A stretch of 64,000 nucleotides of DNA from Rhizobium sp. Pop5 (GTDB taxonomy: Bacteria > Pseudomonadota > Alphaproteobacteria > Rhizobiales > Rhizobiaceae): NCBI RefSeq assembly GCF_024721175.1, contig NZ_CP099399.1, forward strand, positions 2,852,001-2,916,000, given 5' to 3'. The translations under genes and the position numbers were made by a program. Shown piece by piece: positions 17,010-27,474 of the stretch; within the stretch, counting starts at the first letter, position 1, and the number at the start of each line of letters is the position of its first letter. A model generated the notes under the pieces. It was not told the DNA's origin. It searched no databases and saw only the letters and a list, made by a program, of their open reading frames with translations.

Positions 17010-18188
17010 TTAACGTGAAGCCGCTGCGATATGGCTTGAAATCGCGAAACTTTCCGGCAGCGAAAATTCGCAATGTGCATCGCCTGCGATACATATCGCC
17101 GCTTCCGCCAGCCGATGCGCGAGACCGAAGCTGACCTTGAAGCCGCCGGTCAAGGCGATAAGGCGCGGGTGATCGGGGTGGCGGCCGATCATCGGGTCGC
17201 GGTCGATCGCCTTCGGGCGAAGCCCCGCCCAACGCTCGACGACAGGTGCGTTTCGAAGCGCCGGTACGATGGCCCGCGCCGCATCGATCAGTACGTCGAG
17301 TTGGGCATCGGTCGAAAAAGGATCGTCGAAACGGTTCTCGCTGGTGCTGCCGATCGCGGCATGTCCGCCCTCATGGGCGACGACATAGAGCCCGTCGAGG
17401 AAGATCGTCGGCAGCGCCGGGTCGATATCCGCTTTCAACAGCGCCGCCTGGCCCTTCACCGGCTGGCCGAGCGGCTGCCTCAGCCCCGGCGTCAGATCCT
17501 GCAGCAGGGGAAAGGACTGATGACCGGCAGCCAGGATGCAGTGACGGAAAGCAATGGTTTCGCCGCCGATCTCGGCCGTGCCTCGATCGGGATCGAGACC
17601 CGCGACAACAGCATGTTCCACGATGCGCACATGTTTTGCCCGCCGCAGGAAGGCGACCAATGCCCCGATCAACGAGCGGGGCGCAACGCGGCCAGCGAGC
17701 GTGTCGTGGACGAAGCCGTTCTCACCGGCCGATTCCTCGACCCAGCCATCGACATCAGGCTCGTCGAGCACATGCCAGTGGAAGCGGCGCTCGCCTGCCC
17801 GCCAATGGCGTTCGGCATCCTCGGAATGCGCGCGGGCGATGTGGTTGAGATGCGGTTTCGGCAGCGGAATCAGCCGCCCCGACCTCGCATAACCGGCCGA
17901 AAGCCCGGTCGCGGCTTCAAGCGCTGCGATTTCGCCTTCGAGCGAAACCAGGGCATCGAACTGGAACTGCTTCTTCTCCGACCACCGGTCCGGCATATGC
18001 GGCATCAGCGCTCCGAGCAGGCCGCCGCTCGCCCCTCCTCCCAATCTGCCGGCATCGGCAAGAATGGTGGTCATGCCGCGCCGTTCGGCATGGACGGCCG
18101 CCCAGAGACCCATGATGCCACCGCCGATAATCAGCAAGTCTGAGAACGATTGACCGGACGCCGGCGCAGGACTATCGGCTTGTTCCAT
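17010..18188 (-). CDS. FAD-dependent oxidoreductase, MnmC(o)-like
   Basis: A 392-residue DAO-superfamily flavoenzyme. The dinucleotide-binding motif is LLIIGGGIMGLWAAVHAERR, followed by GGGASGGLLGALMPHMPDRW, which resembles the MnmC oxidase domain's ASG-N/G-x-x-G region. The C-terminus has WAGLRPKAIDRDPMIG. It is head-to-head with mnmD. In E. coli the two activities are fused as MnmC and remove carboxymethyl from wobble uridine before methylation. An MnmC(o) role is inferred from motif and neighbour. The start codon overlaps that of mnmD, and no clear ribosome site is visible. Confidence 0.75.
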   Translation of the reverse strand: MEQADSPAPASGQSFSDLLIIGGGIMGLWAAVHAERRGMTTILADAGRLGGGASGGLLGALMPHMPDRWSEKKQFQFDALVSLEGEIAALEAATGLSAGYARSGRLIPLPKPHLNHIARAHSEDAERHWRAGERRFHWHVLDEPDVDGWVEESAGENGFVHDTLAGRVAPRSLIGALVAFLRRAKHVRIVEHAVVAGLDPDRGTAEIGGETIAFRHCILAAGHQSFPLLQDLTPGLRQPLGQPVKGQAALLKADIDPALPTIFLDGLYVVAHEGGHAAIGSTSENRFDDPFSTDAQLDVLIDAARAIVPALRNAPVVERWAGLRPKAIDRDPMIGRHPDHPRLIALTGGFKVSFGLAHRLAEAAICIAGDAHCEFSLPESFAISSHIAAASR

Positions 18189-18921
18189 GGCAGAGATGAA
18201 TCCAGATCAGATTGGCGCGGGCGCGCCGCAGCCGCTCGAATGGCGCGACGGCGATATGCCCTATTCCACCGCCTTTGGCGATCATTTTTATTGCCAGACA
18301 GACGGGCGGCTTGAATGCGGCCACGTCTTCCTCGCCGGCAACGGCCTGCCGGAGCGCTGGAACAGACGAGAGGCATTCGTGATCGGCGAACTCGGCTTCG
18401 GCACGGGCCTCAACTTCGCCGAAACCTGGCGGCAATGGAAGCTGCACCGCATAAGCGGCCAGCATCTGCATTTCATCTCCTTCGAACTCCACCCGATGCG
18501 TGGCGAAGAGATCGGCCGAGCGCTCTCGCACTGGCCGGAGATCGATGCCGAGCGCGAGGCGCTGACGGCGGCATGGCCGCAGACGCCTGTGGGTACCGTC
18601 TCGCTTGATCTCGATGCCCAGACGCGGCTCAGCGTCGTCTGCGGCGCGGCACTGGACGGCGTCGCAGCGGCAGAGCCTGGCTTCGACGCCTGGTATCTCG
18701 ACGGCTTCGCCCCATCGCGCAACGGCGACATGTGGTCGGAGGAACTGATGTCTGCGGTCAACGAAAAGACCGTGCCCGACGGCACCTTCGCCACCTATGC
18801 CGCGGCCGGTTTCGTCCGCCGCAACCTCATCGCTGCCGGTTTCGCCGTCGAGCGCCGCAAAGGCTTCGCCGGCAAGCGAGAAATGCTCTGCGGCGTCAAG
18901 GCACCTTCGGCAAGCCGATAG
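18187..18921 (+). CDS. mnmD: tRNA 5-methylaminomethyl-2-thiouridine methyltransferase, MnmD type
   Basis: A 244-residue monofunctional MnmC(m)/MnmD. It methylates nm5s2U34 of tRNA. Seen: MPYSTAFGDHFY, IGELGFGTGLNFAETWR (SAM loop), AWYLDGFAPSRNGDMWS, FATYAAAGFVRR, and GFAGKREMLCG. Its ATG (18187-18189) overlaps the divergent oxidase ATG by two bases; an in-frame ATG at 18196 is an alternative start. It is followed at once by the convergent histidine kinase. Confidence 0.9.
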   Translation: MAEMNPDQIGAGAPQPLEWRDGDMPYSTAFGDHFYCQTDGRLECGHVFLAGNGLPERWNRREAFVIGELGFGTGLNFAETWRQWKLHRISGQHLHFISFELHPMRGEEIGRALSHWPEIDAEREALTAAWPQTPVGTVSLDLDAQTRLSVVCGAALDGVAAAEPGFDAWYLDGFAPSRNGDMWSEELMSAVNEKTVPDGTFATYAAAGFVRRNLIAAGFAVERRKGFAGKREMLCGVKAPSASR

Positions 18922-18922
18922 A

Positions 18923-21900
18923 TCAGTAGCTGGTACGCTCCGGCAGCTGCTCATCCTTGCCCAGCCATTGCCGGATCTTCTCCTCCAGCAATTCAGGGCT
19001 GATCGGCTTCGACATGTAGTCGTCCATGCCGGCGTCGAGGCATAGGTCGCGGTCGCTTTCGAGCGCATGGGCGGTGACGCCGATGATCGGCACGCGGCGG
19101 CCCTGCCCCTGTTCCAGTTTCCGGATCGTGCGGGTCGCTTCATGGCCGTTCATGACAGGCATCGAGACGTCCATCATGATGATGCGTGGCGTGTGGCTTT
19201 GCCAGGCGGCGACCGCCTCCTGCCCGTTGTTGACGACCAGGAAGGAAAGACCGGTTCCCTGCAGGATCTGGGTGAAAACGATCTGGTTGACCTCGTTGTC
19301 CTCGGCGACGAGCACGTCGACGAATTCGGCTGCGCGCGTCTGCGGCACGGGCGCTGACTCAGGCGCCGGCGCTGCCGCCTCGGCCTGCAGCCGGGCGATC
19401 TCGGCTTCCGAGACCTGCTTGACGCGACGGGCGCGCACCACTTCGACGACGGTGTTGCGCAGCACGTTGGCGCGCGCCGGCTTCATCAGATGCGCATGGC
19501 CGTTCAGTGCCGCGAATTCCTTTTCCGTGCCCGAAATATCCATCGAGGTCAGGAAGATGATCGGCAGCTCGACGAAACGGGGGTCGGCGCGCAGCCGGCG
19601 CGCGACATCGGCGCCGTTCATGTCCGGCATGTGATAGTCGAGCACGACGGCGTCGACGGTGACGCCGAGATCGGCTGCCGCCTCCAGGATCGCAAGACCG
19701 GTGCCGCCGCCCTCGGCGGCGACGCCGTCGAATCCCCAGAGCGAAAGCTGTTCGGTCAGGATGCGCCGGTTCACCTCATTGTCGTCGACAACGAGGATGC
19801 GTGCGCCCTGCACATTGATCGGCAGCGGCTTCGGCTCAAGGCGGGCGGCCGCCACTGCGAAGGGCAGGTTGACGGTGAAGACCGAGCCCTTGCCCCATTC
19901 GCTATCGACGTCGAGATAGCCGCCGAAGAGATCGACCAGGCCGGCGGTGATCGCAAGGCCGAGCCCCGTTCCCTCATGCCGACGGGTCGAGGAAGCGTCG
20001 ACCTGCGAGAACTTGTCGAAGACCGATGCGAGCTTTTCGCTCGGAATGCCGATGCCGGTATCCTCGATGCGGATCGTCGCCATGATCTCGCCGCCGGCGA
20101 TCGTCTCGAAGCCGACATCGACGAAGACATGGCCGCGCTCGGTGAATTTGACGGCGTTGCCGACCAGATTGGTCACGATCTGGCGGAAACGCCCGGCGTC
20201 GCCGATCACGGCGGCAGGCAGATCCGGTGCTGCCCGCACCAGAAGCTCGATATTCTTCTCGGCCGCATGCGAGGAGAGGAGCGTCGCCACGTCCTCCACC
20301 GCTTCGGTGATATCGAAGGCCGCTTTCCGCAACTTCATCTGCCCGGCATCGATCTTCGAGAAGTCGAGGATGTCGTTGATAATAGTCAGCAGAGCATTGC
20401 CTGATTTGACGATGATATCGATGAAGGTCTTCTGGCGCGTATCGAGATTGGTCTTGGCAAGCAGTTCCGCCATACCGAGCACGCCATTCATCGGCGTGCG
20501 GATTTCATGGCTCATATTGGCGAGGAATTCGGATTTGGCGCGGTCGGCGGCTTCTGCGCGCGACAGGAGCTCGCGCAGTTCTTCCTCACGGCTCTTGAGT
20601 TCGGTGACGTCGGTGAACAGCGCCACCCAATGCTGTCCCCGGCTGACCGTCGCATCCATGTTCACCCAGCGCTCGCCGCCGATGTGGAAGACGGCGGAAA
20701 TCGGTTGCCCGGTCGCGATATTGGCGCGCCACTCCTGCAATATCTCGTCGGCGGCATCGTGGAAATCGCCGCGCGCCGCGCAGAATTCGAACATGCCGAG
20801 CCAGTCCCGCCCGGCCTCGATATGGTGAGGCGGGATCTGCAGGATGTCGGCCATCGCCTCGTTGGACATCTTGATGACGCCGTCCTGGACGATGGCGATG
20901 CCCTGCGACATGGCATGTGTCGCATCGCGCATCATTTCGCCGAGCCGCTCGAGCGCCGCGCGCGCCTCGTGGATTTCATTTTCCCGTTCGCGTACTGCCG
21001 AGATATCCGAATAGGTCAGCAGAATGCGATCGCTGGAGAGGCGGCGGCTGTCGAAGATCACCGATTTGCCGCCTGCCCAGCCGAGTTCGATCGGCTCGGG
21101 CTCTTCGGCTTCGAACAGGTGCTTGCGGAAGGCGTAGATCTCCTCCGGCGCCTGCGTTCCGTCGTAGCGCCCGAGCTCGTGGTTGCGGCGGATGACGTCG
21201 AGGAAAGGGCGGCCGTCGAAGCGATCGTCGAGCGGCAGCTCCCAGATGCTGTAGAATTCGTCGTTGCCGTAGACGATCCGGTGGTCGTTATCGAGGATCA
21301 GCACGCCGACCGGCAGCGAACGCAGGATGCTTTCGATATCCCGATGCAGTATTTCTTCCTGCTTGCGCGAAGCAATCAGCGCCTTCTCGCGTTCCTTGAG
21401 AGGCGAGATGTCGGAAAAGGAGCCGACGACATAGGTTCGCCCATCCGACGTCATGACGCGGTTGACGCGTGAGATGACCGGATAGATGTGGCCGCTCTTG
21501 CTCGGCATCTCGCTCTCGAGCTCCACCGATACGCCCTGTTCCAGCGCCAGCCGGTTTTCCTGGTAGATCGCCTCGCCACCTTCCCGACCGAACATTTCAT
21601 GTTCGGTCATCCCCAAATACTCGGAGCGGGAATGGCCGCTGAAGGTCTCATAATACTTGTTGGCATAAACCAGGCGGTGCTCGTCGTCGCGCACGAAGAC
21701 TGCAACAGGCAGGTCCTCCAGGACGGTGCGCAGAACGTCGAGTTCGTCGACGCTCTCACCCCAGGGCGAATCGCTGGCGCCCGCAGGCTTCTCCCCGTTG
21801 CGATAGGCTGAATTGACGACCAGCGGCCGGCCGTCTTTCGCAAAGATGCCGATCGGATGATCGAGCTTTTCCAGCGCCTCCCGCACCTCGGCGAAATCAC

Positions 21901-22311
21901 CGGCAATTCCGGAATCGTTTACAGTCTTGAAGTTGCCGACACCAACGGCAACGGCGCGGCGCTCGCGCACTTCGAAAATGCCGAGCACATAGGCCCGATC
22001 CGGCGACGGAGAGAAGCTTTCGATCTCGATGCGCTCGTGGTGGAGGCCTGCGGCATCGAAGCAGATGGCGTTTCCTCGGTGCCGAATACCAGCGCCCGGC
22101 GTTCCCTGTCCTCGCGATCCTCTTCCTCGGGACGATCGAACAGCTCGCGGCTCCGCCTGCCGATGAAATCGGAAATCTCGCGGCCGAAGAAGTCGGCATA
22201 GGCCTCGTTGACGGCGATATAGCGCAGCTCGCTGTTCTTGACATAGGCCGGGGTGTCCAGATCAGCGATCCGGCGGCAAGCCAATTCCAGAATGTCCCCG
22301 GCTGATTTCAA
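18923..22311 (-). pseudogene. PAS hybrid sensor histidine kinase, split by a one-base frameshift
   Basis: Reads as one gene in two frames. The start (ATG 22311) encodes MKSAGDILELACRRIADLDT and a PAS domain through ERRALVFGTEE. From about 22066-22071 the homologous reading moves to another frame (AICFDAAGLHHERIEIESF) and stays open to 18923, about 1,130 codons in all. Domains in order: several PAS repeats, HisKA (ANMSHEIRTPMNGVLG, phospho-histidine), HATPase (NLVGNAVKFT, DTGIGIP, GTGLGLAI), receiver 1 (VVDDNEVN, VLDYHMPDMNG) and receiver 2 (AEDNEVNQ, MMDVSMPVMNG). No HPt domain or membrane segment is seen. Either a true inactivating deletion or a sequencing error; a restart at GTG 21988 lacks a ribosome site. 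Confidence 0.85.
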
Positions 22312-22648
22312 GAAATTGTCGCTCCCGCAATGAATGAAATATCAACTACAAACACTATAACGCCAAGGCTTTTAACAAGGTTTTAACCATAAATTTGGTG
22401 GCGGAATTTTGCGAGCCGACTCACCAAGTTGAAGGCGCCTCACATTGGCAGCCGCGACTTGCACGGGACTGAAAGGCCGGCGCGACCGGCGGAAAGTCCC
22501 GCTCCGTCATCGTTCCTTTCCATGCCGGCATCCGTTGAAATCATGACGAAAATTTAATGCGGGAAGCGCTTGCGCGGCCATCGCGCCGCCGCGATCCCGG
22601 CCGAGTCTCGACACGGCTTTATGGAAGCCACCATGAAAGGAAAATAGC
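22312..22648. other. Divergent intergenic region
   Basis: 337 bp between the kinase and a small secreted protein. The left end (22330-22400) is AT-rich and probably holds the kinase promoter. The right part is GC-rich with GAAAGGAAAA as ribosome site for the next gene. No coding sequence or repeat recognised. Confidence 0.5.
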
Positions 22649-22954
22649 ATGTCCGTTCTTCATAAGACCATGGCAACGGGCCTGATCGCGCTGACCTTTG
22701 CCGGCGCCTCGCTCGCCACCGCCACCACCGCCGATGCCCGCCCGCGCGACGCCTTCTGGGGCGGCCTTGCCGCCGGCGTCGTCGGCGGCGCCCTGCTGTC
22801 CGAGGCCGCCCGTCCCGCTTATCCTGCCTACCCCGCCTACGCCTATCGCCCCTATCCGGTTTACCGGACCTATTACCGGCCGTCCTATTGCCACCTCGAA
22901 TGGCGGCACGACGATTGGGGCGACCCCTACCGCGTCAAAGTCTGCACCGAATAG
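22649..22954 (+). CDS. Small exported Pro/Tyr-rich protein
   Basis: A 101-residue protein. Residues 1-31 form a signal peptide ending TTADARP. Then comes DAFWGGLAAGVVGGALL, a glycine-rich hydrophobic stretch as in outer-membrane or periplasmic glycine-zipper proteins. A run of proline and tyrosine follows (YPAYPAYAYRPYPVYR), and the end CHLEWRHDDWGDPYRVKVC has two cysteines. This type is common in Rhizobiales; no function is known. AAAGGA precedes the ATG. Confidence 0.8.
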   Translation: MSVLHKTMATGLIALTFAGASLATATTADARPRDAFWGGLAAGVVGGALLSEAARPAYPAYPAYAYRPYPVYRTYYRPSYCHLEWRHDDWGDPYRVKVCTE

Positions 22955-23025
22955 AGAAACCGCATCCGGCGCCGCTTGACCTCCCGGCGGCGCCGGTCCA
23001 ATCCTCCCAAAGAGGGAGGATCACC

Positions 23026-24141
23026 ATGCCGGAACCGCTCAAGAACCTGCTGCATGAGGCGTTGGTCGCCGAGATGGGCGATCACATCGCCGCCAACGCG
23101 CCGTCCTTCGATCGGAGCCGCTTCGTGGCGCTGGCAACTGACAGCCTCCCGGCCCTGGAACTGATGGCGCGCTCGGCGCTGATCCGGGACGCGCTGTTTG
23201 TCACCCTTCCCAACGATTTTCCTGAAGCCGCCGCCATCCTGAAGGCAAGCCTGCCCACCCCCAGCCGGCCTGGACTGTCCAGCTGGATGCTGCTGCCGGT
23301 CAATCAGTTCATCGCCGCCCGCGGCCCCGATCATTTCGATCTCGGCCTAGATCTCCTGAAGGCGCTGACGCCGCATTTCACCGCGGAATTCGGCATCCGC
23401 CCCTTCATTCATCGCGACCAAGATCGGGCGCTTGCCGTCATCTCCGGCTGGGTCGGCGATCCCGACCGGCATGTGCGCCGGCTGGCAAGCGAGGGAACGC
23501 GGCCGCGCTTGCCCTGGGCCATGCGCCTGCCGCAGCTCGTCAAGGACCCGGCGCCGATCCTGCCCGTCCTGACCGCGCTGATGGACGATCCCGAGGATTA
23601 TGTGCGCCGCTCCGTCGCCAATAGCCTGAACGATATCGCCAAGGATCATCCCGATCTGGTCGCCGGCTTCGTTGCCGGCCACATCGAGGGTGCCTCCACC
23701 GAACGCCGGTGGCTGCTGAAACATGCCTCGCGCACGCTGCTCAAGAAAGGCCACGCGCAGGCGCTCGCCAATTTCGGTTTCGGCGCGGCCACCTCGCTCG
23801 CCTGCGAACTGCGGCTCGCCAACAGCGAGGTGATCTTCGGCGAAGGGCTGGATTTCGAAATCTGCCTGACCAATACAGGCGAGACCACGCAACCGCTGAT
23901 GATCGACTACGTCGTCCATCACGTGAAAGCCGACGGCTCGCTCTCGCCCAAGGTCTTCAAATGCAAGACCGTCACGCTCGCGCCCGGCCAAAGCCAGGCG
24001 ATCGAACGCCGCCACGCCATCCGGCCGATCACGACGCGGCGCTATTATCCCGGCGAACACCGCATCGCCATCCTCGTCAACGGCGCGGAAAGCGCCTCGC
24101 AAAGCTTCGTGCTGAGAATGCCCTTGCTCGACCGAGATTAA
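23026..24141 (+). CDS. DNA alkylation repair protein (AlkC/AlkD-like HEAT repeats)
   Basis: A 371-residue protein. Residues about 100-240 are HEAT-like helices typical of AlkC/AlkD glycosylases: IRPFIHRDQDRALAVISGW, DRHVRRLASEGTRPRLPWA, DDPEDYVRRSVANSLNDIAK. Residues about 270-371 look like an added beta-sandwich (FEICLTNTGETTQPLMIDYV), seen in some AlkC members. Expected role: removal of alkylated bases without base flipping. Start ATG 23026 has GGGAGGA 5 bases upstream. Confidence 0.88.
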   Translation: MPEPLKNLLHEALVAEMGDHIAANAPSFDRSRFVALATDSLPALELMARSALIRDALFVTLPNDFPEAAAILKASLPTPSRPGLSSWMLLPVNQFIAARGPDHFDLGLDLLKALTPHFTAEFGIRPFIHRDQDRALAVISGWVGDPDRHVRRLASEGTRPRLPWAMRLPQLVKDPAPILPVLTALMDDPEDYVRRSVANSLNDIAKDHPDLVAGFVAGHIEGASTERRWLLKHASRTLLKKGHAQALANFGFGAATSLACELRLANSEVIFGEGLDFEICLTNTGETTQPLMIDYVVHHVKADGSLSPKVFKCKTVTLAPGQSQAIERRHAIRPITTRRYYPGEHRIAILVNGAESASQSFVLRMPLLDRD

Positions 24142-24435
24142 CGCTTTTTGTGCACTGCACTTGACTTTCCCAGCAAACTAGCCCAAATGCGGCTCAGCTT
24201 TCACCCTTCCGGCCGCCGCGTGAGCGTGCCCCTGCTCGAAAATACGAAACGCAGGAAGAAGGGACAAAAGCGCATTTCGACAGAGCGCCGCACTCCCAAG
24301 AGCGGCCAGAAGCGCTGGAAAGCTTTTTCCAACTCACAAGTTCCCACTTCACGCGGGGTTCTTGACGCCAGAATGAAACCGGATCGCATGGTGCGTTCCG
24401 GCGCTAGTCGTTGTGGCGCCCCGAAAGGTTATGCC
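24142..24435. promoter_or_regulatory. Leader region of the DEAD helicase gene
   Basis: 294 bp without a recognised gene. CTTGACTT near 24160 could be a -35 element. The long 5' leader is notable because RhlE-type helicase mRNAs in other bacteria are often controlled post-transcriptionally; that link is inference. GAAAGG lies 7 bases before the TTG start. Confidence 0.4.
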
Positions 24436-26151
24436 TTGACCAATTTTGAATCGCTTGGTGTCTCCAAGCCGATCGTCGCCACCTTGTTCCAGCTCGGCAT
24501 CGAAACGCCGACGCCGATCCAGGAACAGTCCATTCCTCTCCTCATATCAGGCCGCGATCTGATCGGCCTTGCCCAGACCGGCACCGGCAAGACAGCCGCC
24601 TTCGGCCTGCCGCTCATCGAAAAGCTGCTCGCCGACGAGCGCCGCCCCGACAACCGTACGACACGGACGCTGATCCTGGCGCCGACCCGCGAGCTGGTGA
24701 ACCAGATCGCCGAGAACCTGAAGAAGTTCATCCGCAAGTCGCCGCTGCGCATCAACGTCGTCGTCGGCGGTGTGTCGATCAACAAGCAGCAGCTGCAGCT
24801 CGAAAAGGGCACCGATATCCTGGTCGCCACCCCCGGCCGCCTGCTCGATCTCGTCAACCGCCGCGCCATCACGCTGACGACGGTGCGCTATCTCGTGCTC
24901 GACGAAGCCGACCAGATGCTCGATCTCGGCTTCGTGCATGATCTGCGCAAGATCGCGAAGCTGGTGCCGAAGAAGCGCCAGACCATGTTGTTTTCGGCCA
25001 CCATGCCGAAGGCGATCGCCGATCTCGCCGGCGAATATCTCGTCGATCCCGTCAAGGTCGAAGTCACGCCTCCCGGCAAGGCTGCTGACAAGGTCGAACA
25101 GTATGTCCACTTCGTCGGCGGCAAGAACGACAAGACGGAACTGCTGCGCAAGTCGCTGACCGAAAACCCCGATGGCCGCGCCATCGTCTTCCTGCGCACC
25201 AAGCACGGCGCCGAGAAGCTGATGAAGCACCTCGACAATATCGGCTATTCCGTCGCCTCGATCCATGGCAACAAGAGCCAGGGCCAGCGCGAGCGGGCGC
25301 TGAAGGCCTTCCGCGACGGCAGCATCAAGACGCTGATCGCGACCGACGTTGCCGCCCGCGGCATCGACATCCCGGCCGTCAGCCACGTCTACAACTATGA
25401 TCTGCCGGAAGTGCCCGACGCCTATGTCCATCGCATTGGCCGCACGGCGCGTGCCGGGCGCGACGGCATCGCCATTGCCTTCTGCGCACCTGATGAAGCC
25501 AAGCTGCTGCGTGATATCGAGCGCCTGATGGGCATCGACATCACGATCGCGAGCGGCGAACCGCCGGCCCATATCAGCAATAGCGGCCCTCGCCGCGGCA
25601 ATGGCAATGGCAACAACCGCAACCGCGGCGGCCAGGGTCGCGAAGGCAGTGGTCGCGGCGAAGGCCGTGGCGACCAGAACCGTTCCGAGCATCGCGGCAG
25701 CCGCCAGGACCGCCGCCCGCGCCGTGAAGGCGAAGGCAGCGAAACTCGCGCCAGCGGCAGCGAAGTTCGCGCCGGCGGTGAAGAACGCCGTGAGCGCCGT
25801 CCGCGTCCCGAGCGCCCCGGCCGGAATGAAGATTTCCGCGGCCAGCGCCGCGGCGAAGCGGCTCCGAATCTCGGCCCCGACAATGATCTGGCCTCGACCT
25901 CCGATTTCCGTCCGGCAAAGTCGCAGCGCCCGGCCCATGGCGGCCCCAATGGCCATCATGCCAATGGCGAGCCGAGCGGTCATCATCGCGGCAACGGCCG
26001 CCATGCCCACGGCCGGCCGGCCCGCAAGCACGGCGACGATCGCGGCCCGCAGCAGGCCCAGGGCGGCGAACAGCGCCGCGACGGCAATGGTGGCAACCGC
26101 CGCGGCGGCTCCGGCTCCCGCAACGGTGGCCAGCGCCGCGAACGCGCCTGA
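24436..26151 (+). CDS. DEAD-box RNA helicase, RhlE-like, with basic disordered tail
   Basis: A 571-residue helicase. It starts at TTG 24436 (LTNFESLGVSKPIV). Motifs: a Q-motif region PTPIQEQSIP, AQTGTGKT, PTRELVNQ, GG, TPGR, VLDEADQML, LFSATMP, IVFLRTK, TDVAARGIDIP and HRIGRTARAG. From about residue 375 the chain is low-complexity, rich in R, G, N, H and E (GNGNGNNRNRGGQ, later NGGNRRGGSGSRNGGQRRE), an RNA-binding tail as in RhlE/CsdA helicases for cold-stress or ribosome and decay functions. The longer upstream frame is not homologous. Confidence 0.93.
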   Translation: MTNFESLGVSKPIVATLFQLGIETPTPIQEQSIPLLISGRDLIGLAQTGTGKTAAFGLPLIEKLLADERRPDNRTTRTLILAPTRELVNQIAENLKKFIRKSPLRINVVVGGVSINKQQLQLEKGTDILVATPGRLLDLVNRRAITLTTVRYLVLDEADQMLDLGFVHDLRKIAKLVPKKRQTMLFSATMPKAIADLAGEYLVDPVKVEVTPPGKAADKVEQYVHFVGGKNDKTELLRKSLTENPDGRAIVFLRTKHGAEKLMKHLDNIGYSVASIHGNKSQGQRERALKAFRDGSIKTLIATDVAARGIDIPAVSHVYNYDLPEVPDAYVHRIGRTARAGRDGIAIAFCAPDEAKLLRDIERLMGIDITIASGEPPAHISNSGPRRGNGNGNNRNRGGQGREGSGRGEGRGDQNRSEHRGSRQDRRPRREGEGSETRASGSEVRAGGEERRERRPRPERPGRNEDFRGQRRGEAAPNLGPDNDLASTSDFRPAKSQRPAHGGPNGHHANGEPSGHHRGNGRHAHGRPARKHGDDRGPQQAQGGEQRRDGNGGNRRGGSGSRNGGQRRERA

Positions 26152-26173
26152 TCATCGATCGACTGAAAAGCGG

Positions 26174-26201
26174 AAAGGCCGGGTTCTCCCCGGCCTTTTT
26201 C
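26174..26201 (+). terminator. Rho-independent terminator after the DEAD helicase
   Basis: Stem AAGGCCGGG / CCCGGCCTT (26175-26197) with a 5-base loop and a T-run after it. It begins 24 bp after the stop and lies between two convergent genes. Confidence 0.85.
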
Positions 26202-26206
26202 GTTGT

Positions 26207-27109
26207 CTACGCCTCTGCCGGCCTTTGCTGCCCGGCTGCCCGGCGGTTCGTCAGGTAGACGCCCGTCACGACGATCACCGTGCCCAGAATCAGCGGCAGC
26301 GTGAGCGGTTCGCCGAAGGCAAGGAAGGCCTCAAGCGCGACGGTCGGCGGCATCAGGTAGATGAGCGAGGCGGCGCGTGAGACCTGCCCTCGGCGGATCA
26401 GATAAAGCAGCAGCCCGACGCCGCCCATCGACAGGCCGAAGACCGACCAGACGAGCGCGCCAAAGGCTTGAGCCGAACCATCGAAATGCTGGTGCTCGAA
26501 GATCAGCGACAGCGGCAGGGTGAGGATCAGCGCGCCGACATATTGCAGCGTCGCAATGGTTCTGAGATCGCCGGATTGCAGGTGTTTCTTCTGATAGAGC
26601 GTGCCGTAGGTGACGGAGCCCATCGCCATGAGGTTGATCGCCAGCGGCAGCGCGGCATGGCTGAGATCGGCCGTTGCGGGGCCGAAAAGCTTCGGTGAAA
26701 TGGCGATGGCGATGCCGACGAAGCCGAGGCCAAGGCCGAGCTTCTGCGTCTGTTGCAGCCGCTCGCCGACGAGAAAAGGTGCCGCCATTGCCGTCAGCAG
26801 CGGCTGCAGCGCCGCGATGATACCCGATATGCCGGCAGGCACACCATTGGCGATCGCCCACCAGAGACCGCCGAGATAGAAACCATGCAGGAAGAAGCCG
26901 GAATAGATGGCGCGCAGCCATGTCGCCCGGCTTTTCGGCCATTGCGCCCGCATCACCAGGCAGAGCGCCAGGAAAGCCAGGGCCGACAGCCCGTACCGTA
27001 TCGAAAGAAAGGTGAAGGGCTCGGAATGCAGCGCCGCATATTTCGCCACCACCCATCCCGTGGACCAGAGAAAAACGAAGACGGCGGGGGCGAAGCGGTC
27101 AAGGGACAT
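26207..27109 (-). CDS. EamA/DMT-family transporter
   Basis: A 300-residue, ten-helix drug/metabolite transporter with two EamA repeats. Seen: FVFLWSTGWVVAKYAAL in helix 1, GVPAGISGIIAALQPLLTAM closing repeat 1, and LMPPTVALEAFLAFGEPL and LGTVIVVTGVYL at the end. The substrate cannot be told. The start at ATG 27109 matches family length; the open frame extends 124 codons further upstream without homology. Confidence 0.88.
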   Translation of the reverse strand: MSLDRFAPAVFVFLWSTGWVVAKYAALHSEPFTFLSIRYGLSALAFLALCLVMRAQWPKSRATWLRAIYSGFFLHGFYLGGLWWAIANGVPAGISGIIAALQPLLTAMAAPFLVGERLQQTQKLGLGLGFVGIAIAISPKLFGPATADLSHAALPLAINLMAMGSVTYGTLYQKKHLQSGDLRTIATLQYVGALILTLPLSLIFEHQHFDGSAQAFGALVWSVFGLSMGGVGLLLYLIRRGQVSRAASLIYLMPPTVALEAFLAFGEPLTLPLILGTVIVVTGVYLTNRRAAGQQRPAEA

Positions 27110-27474
27110 GGGCGGCTCTGATGACAAAGGATGCCGTGCTGATAGCCGCCTCCTGCGGTCGCAGTCAAAGGCGAAGCATTGATGCTTATTTGAAATTTCG
27201 CTGATGGCTGGGTGGACGGCGTGCCTGGCCACAGGAAAAAGCGTGTGCAGTTGATCTGCGCTTCGCACCCACCTCACCGAACGAAAAACAATCACCTGCT
27301 CATATTTTGCGCAGCCTGTGCGAAGCAGCCGTCCCGCACGCCTCGCCTCATCGCTCCAAATGCCCGGATTTTGACCTTTTTCCCGCAACGCAAAATCTTT
27401 TCCCCGAACTGCGCATGGTTCTTGCATTGCACATAACGTTGTATTCAAATGAACAAAAAAGGGGAGCCGCACCT
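27110..27474. other. Divergent intergenic region
   Basis: 365 bp between the EamA transporter and the ATP-grasp gene. It must hold both promoters. The right end is AT-rich and ends in AAGGGGAG as ribosome site. No gene or repeat recognised. Confidence 0.5.

Noticed and set aside
24547..26031. Minus-strand 494-codon frame opposite the DEAD helicase
   Set aside because: Low-complexity Ala/Arg/Asp shadow; helicase motifs are on the plus strand.
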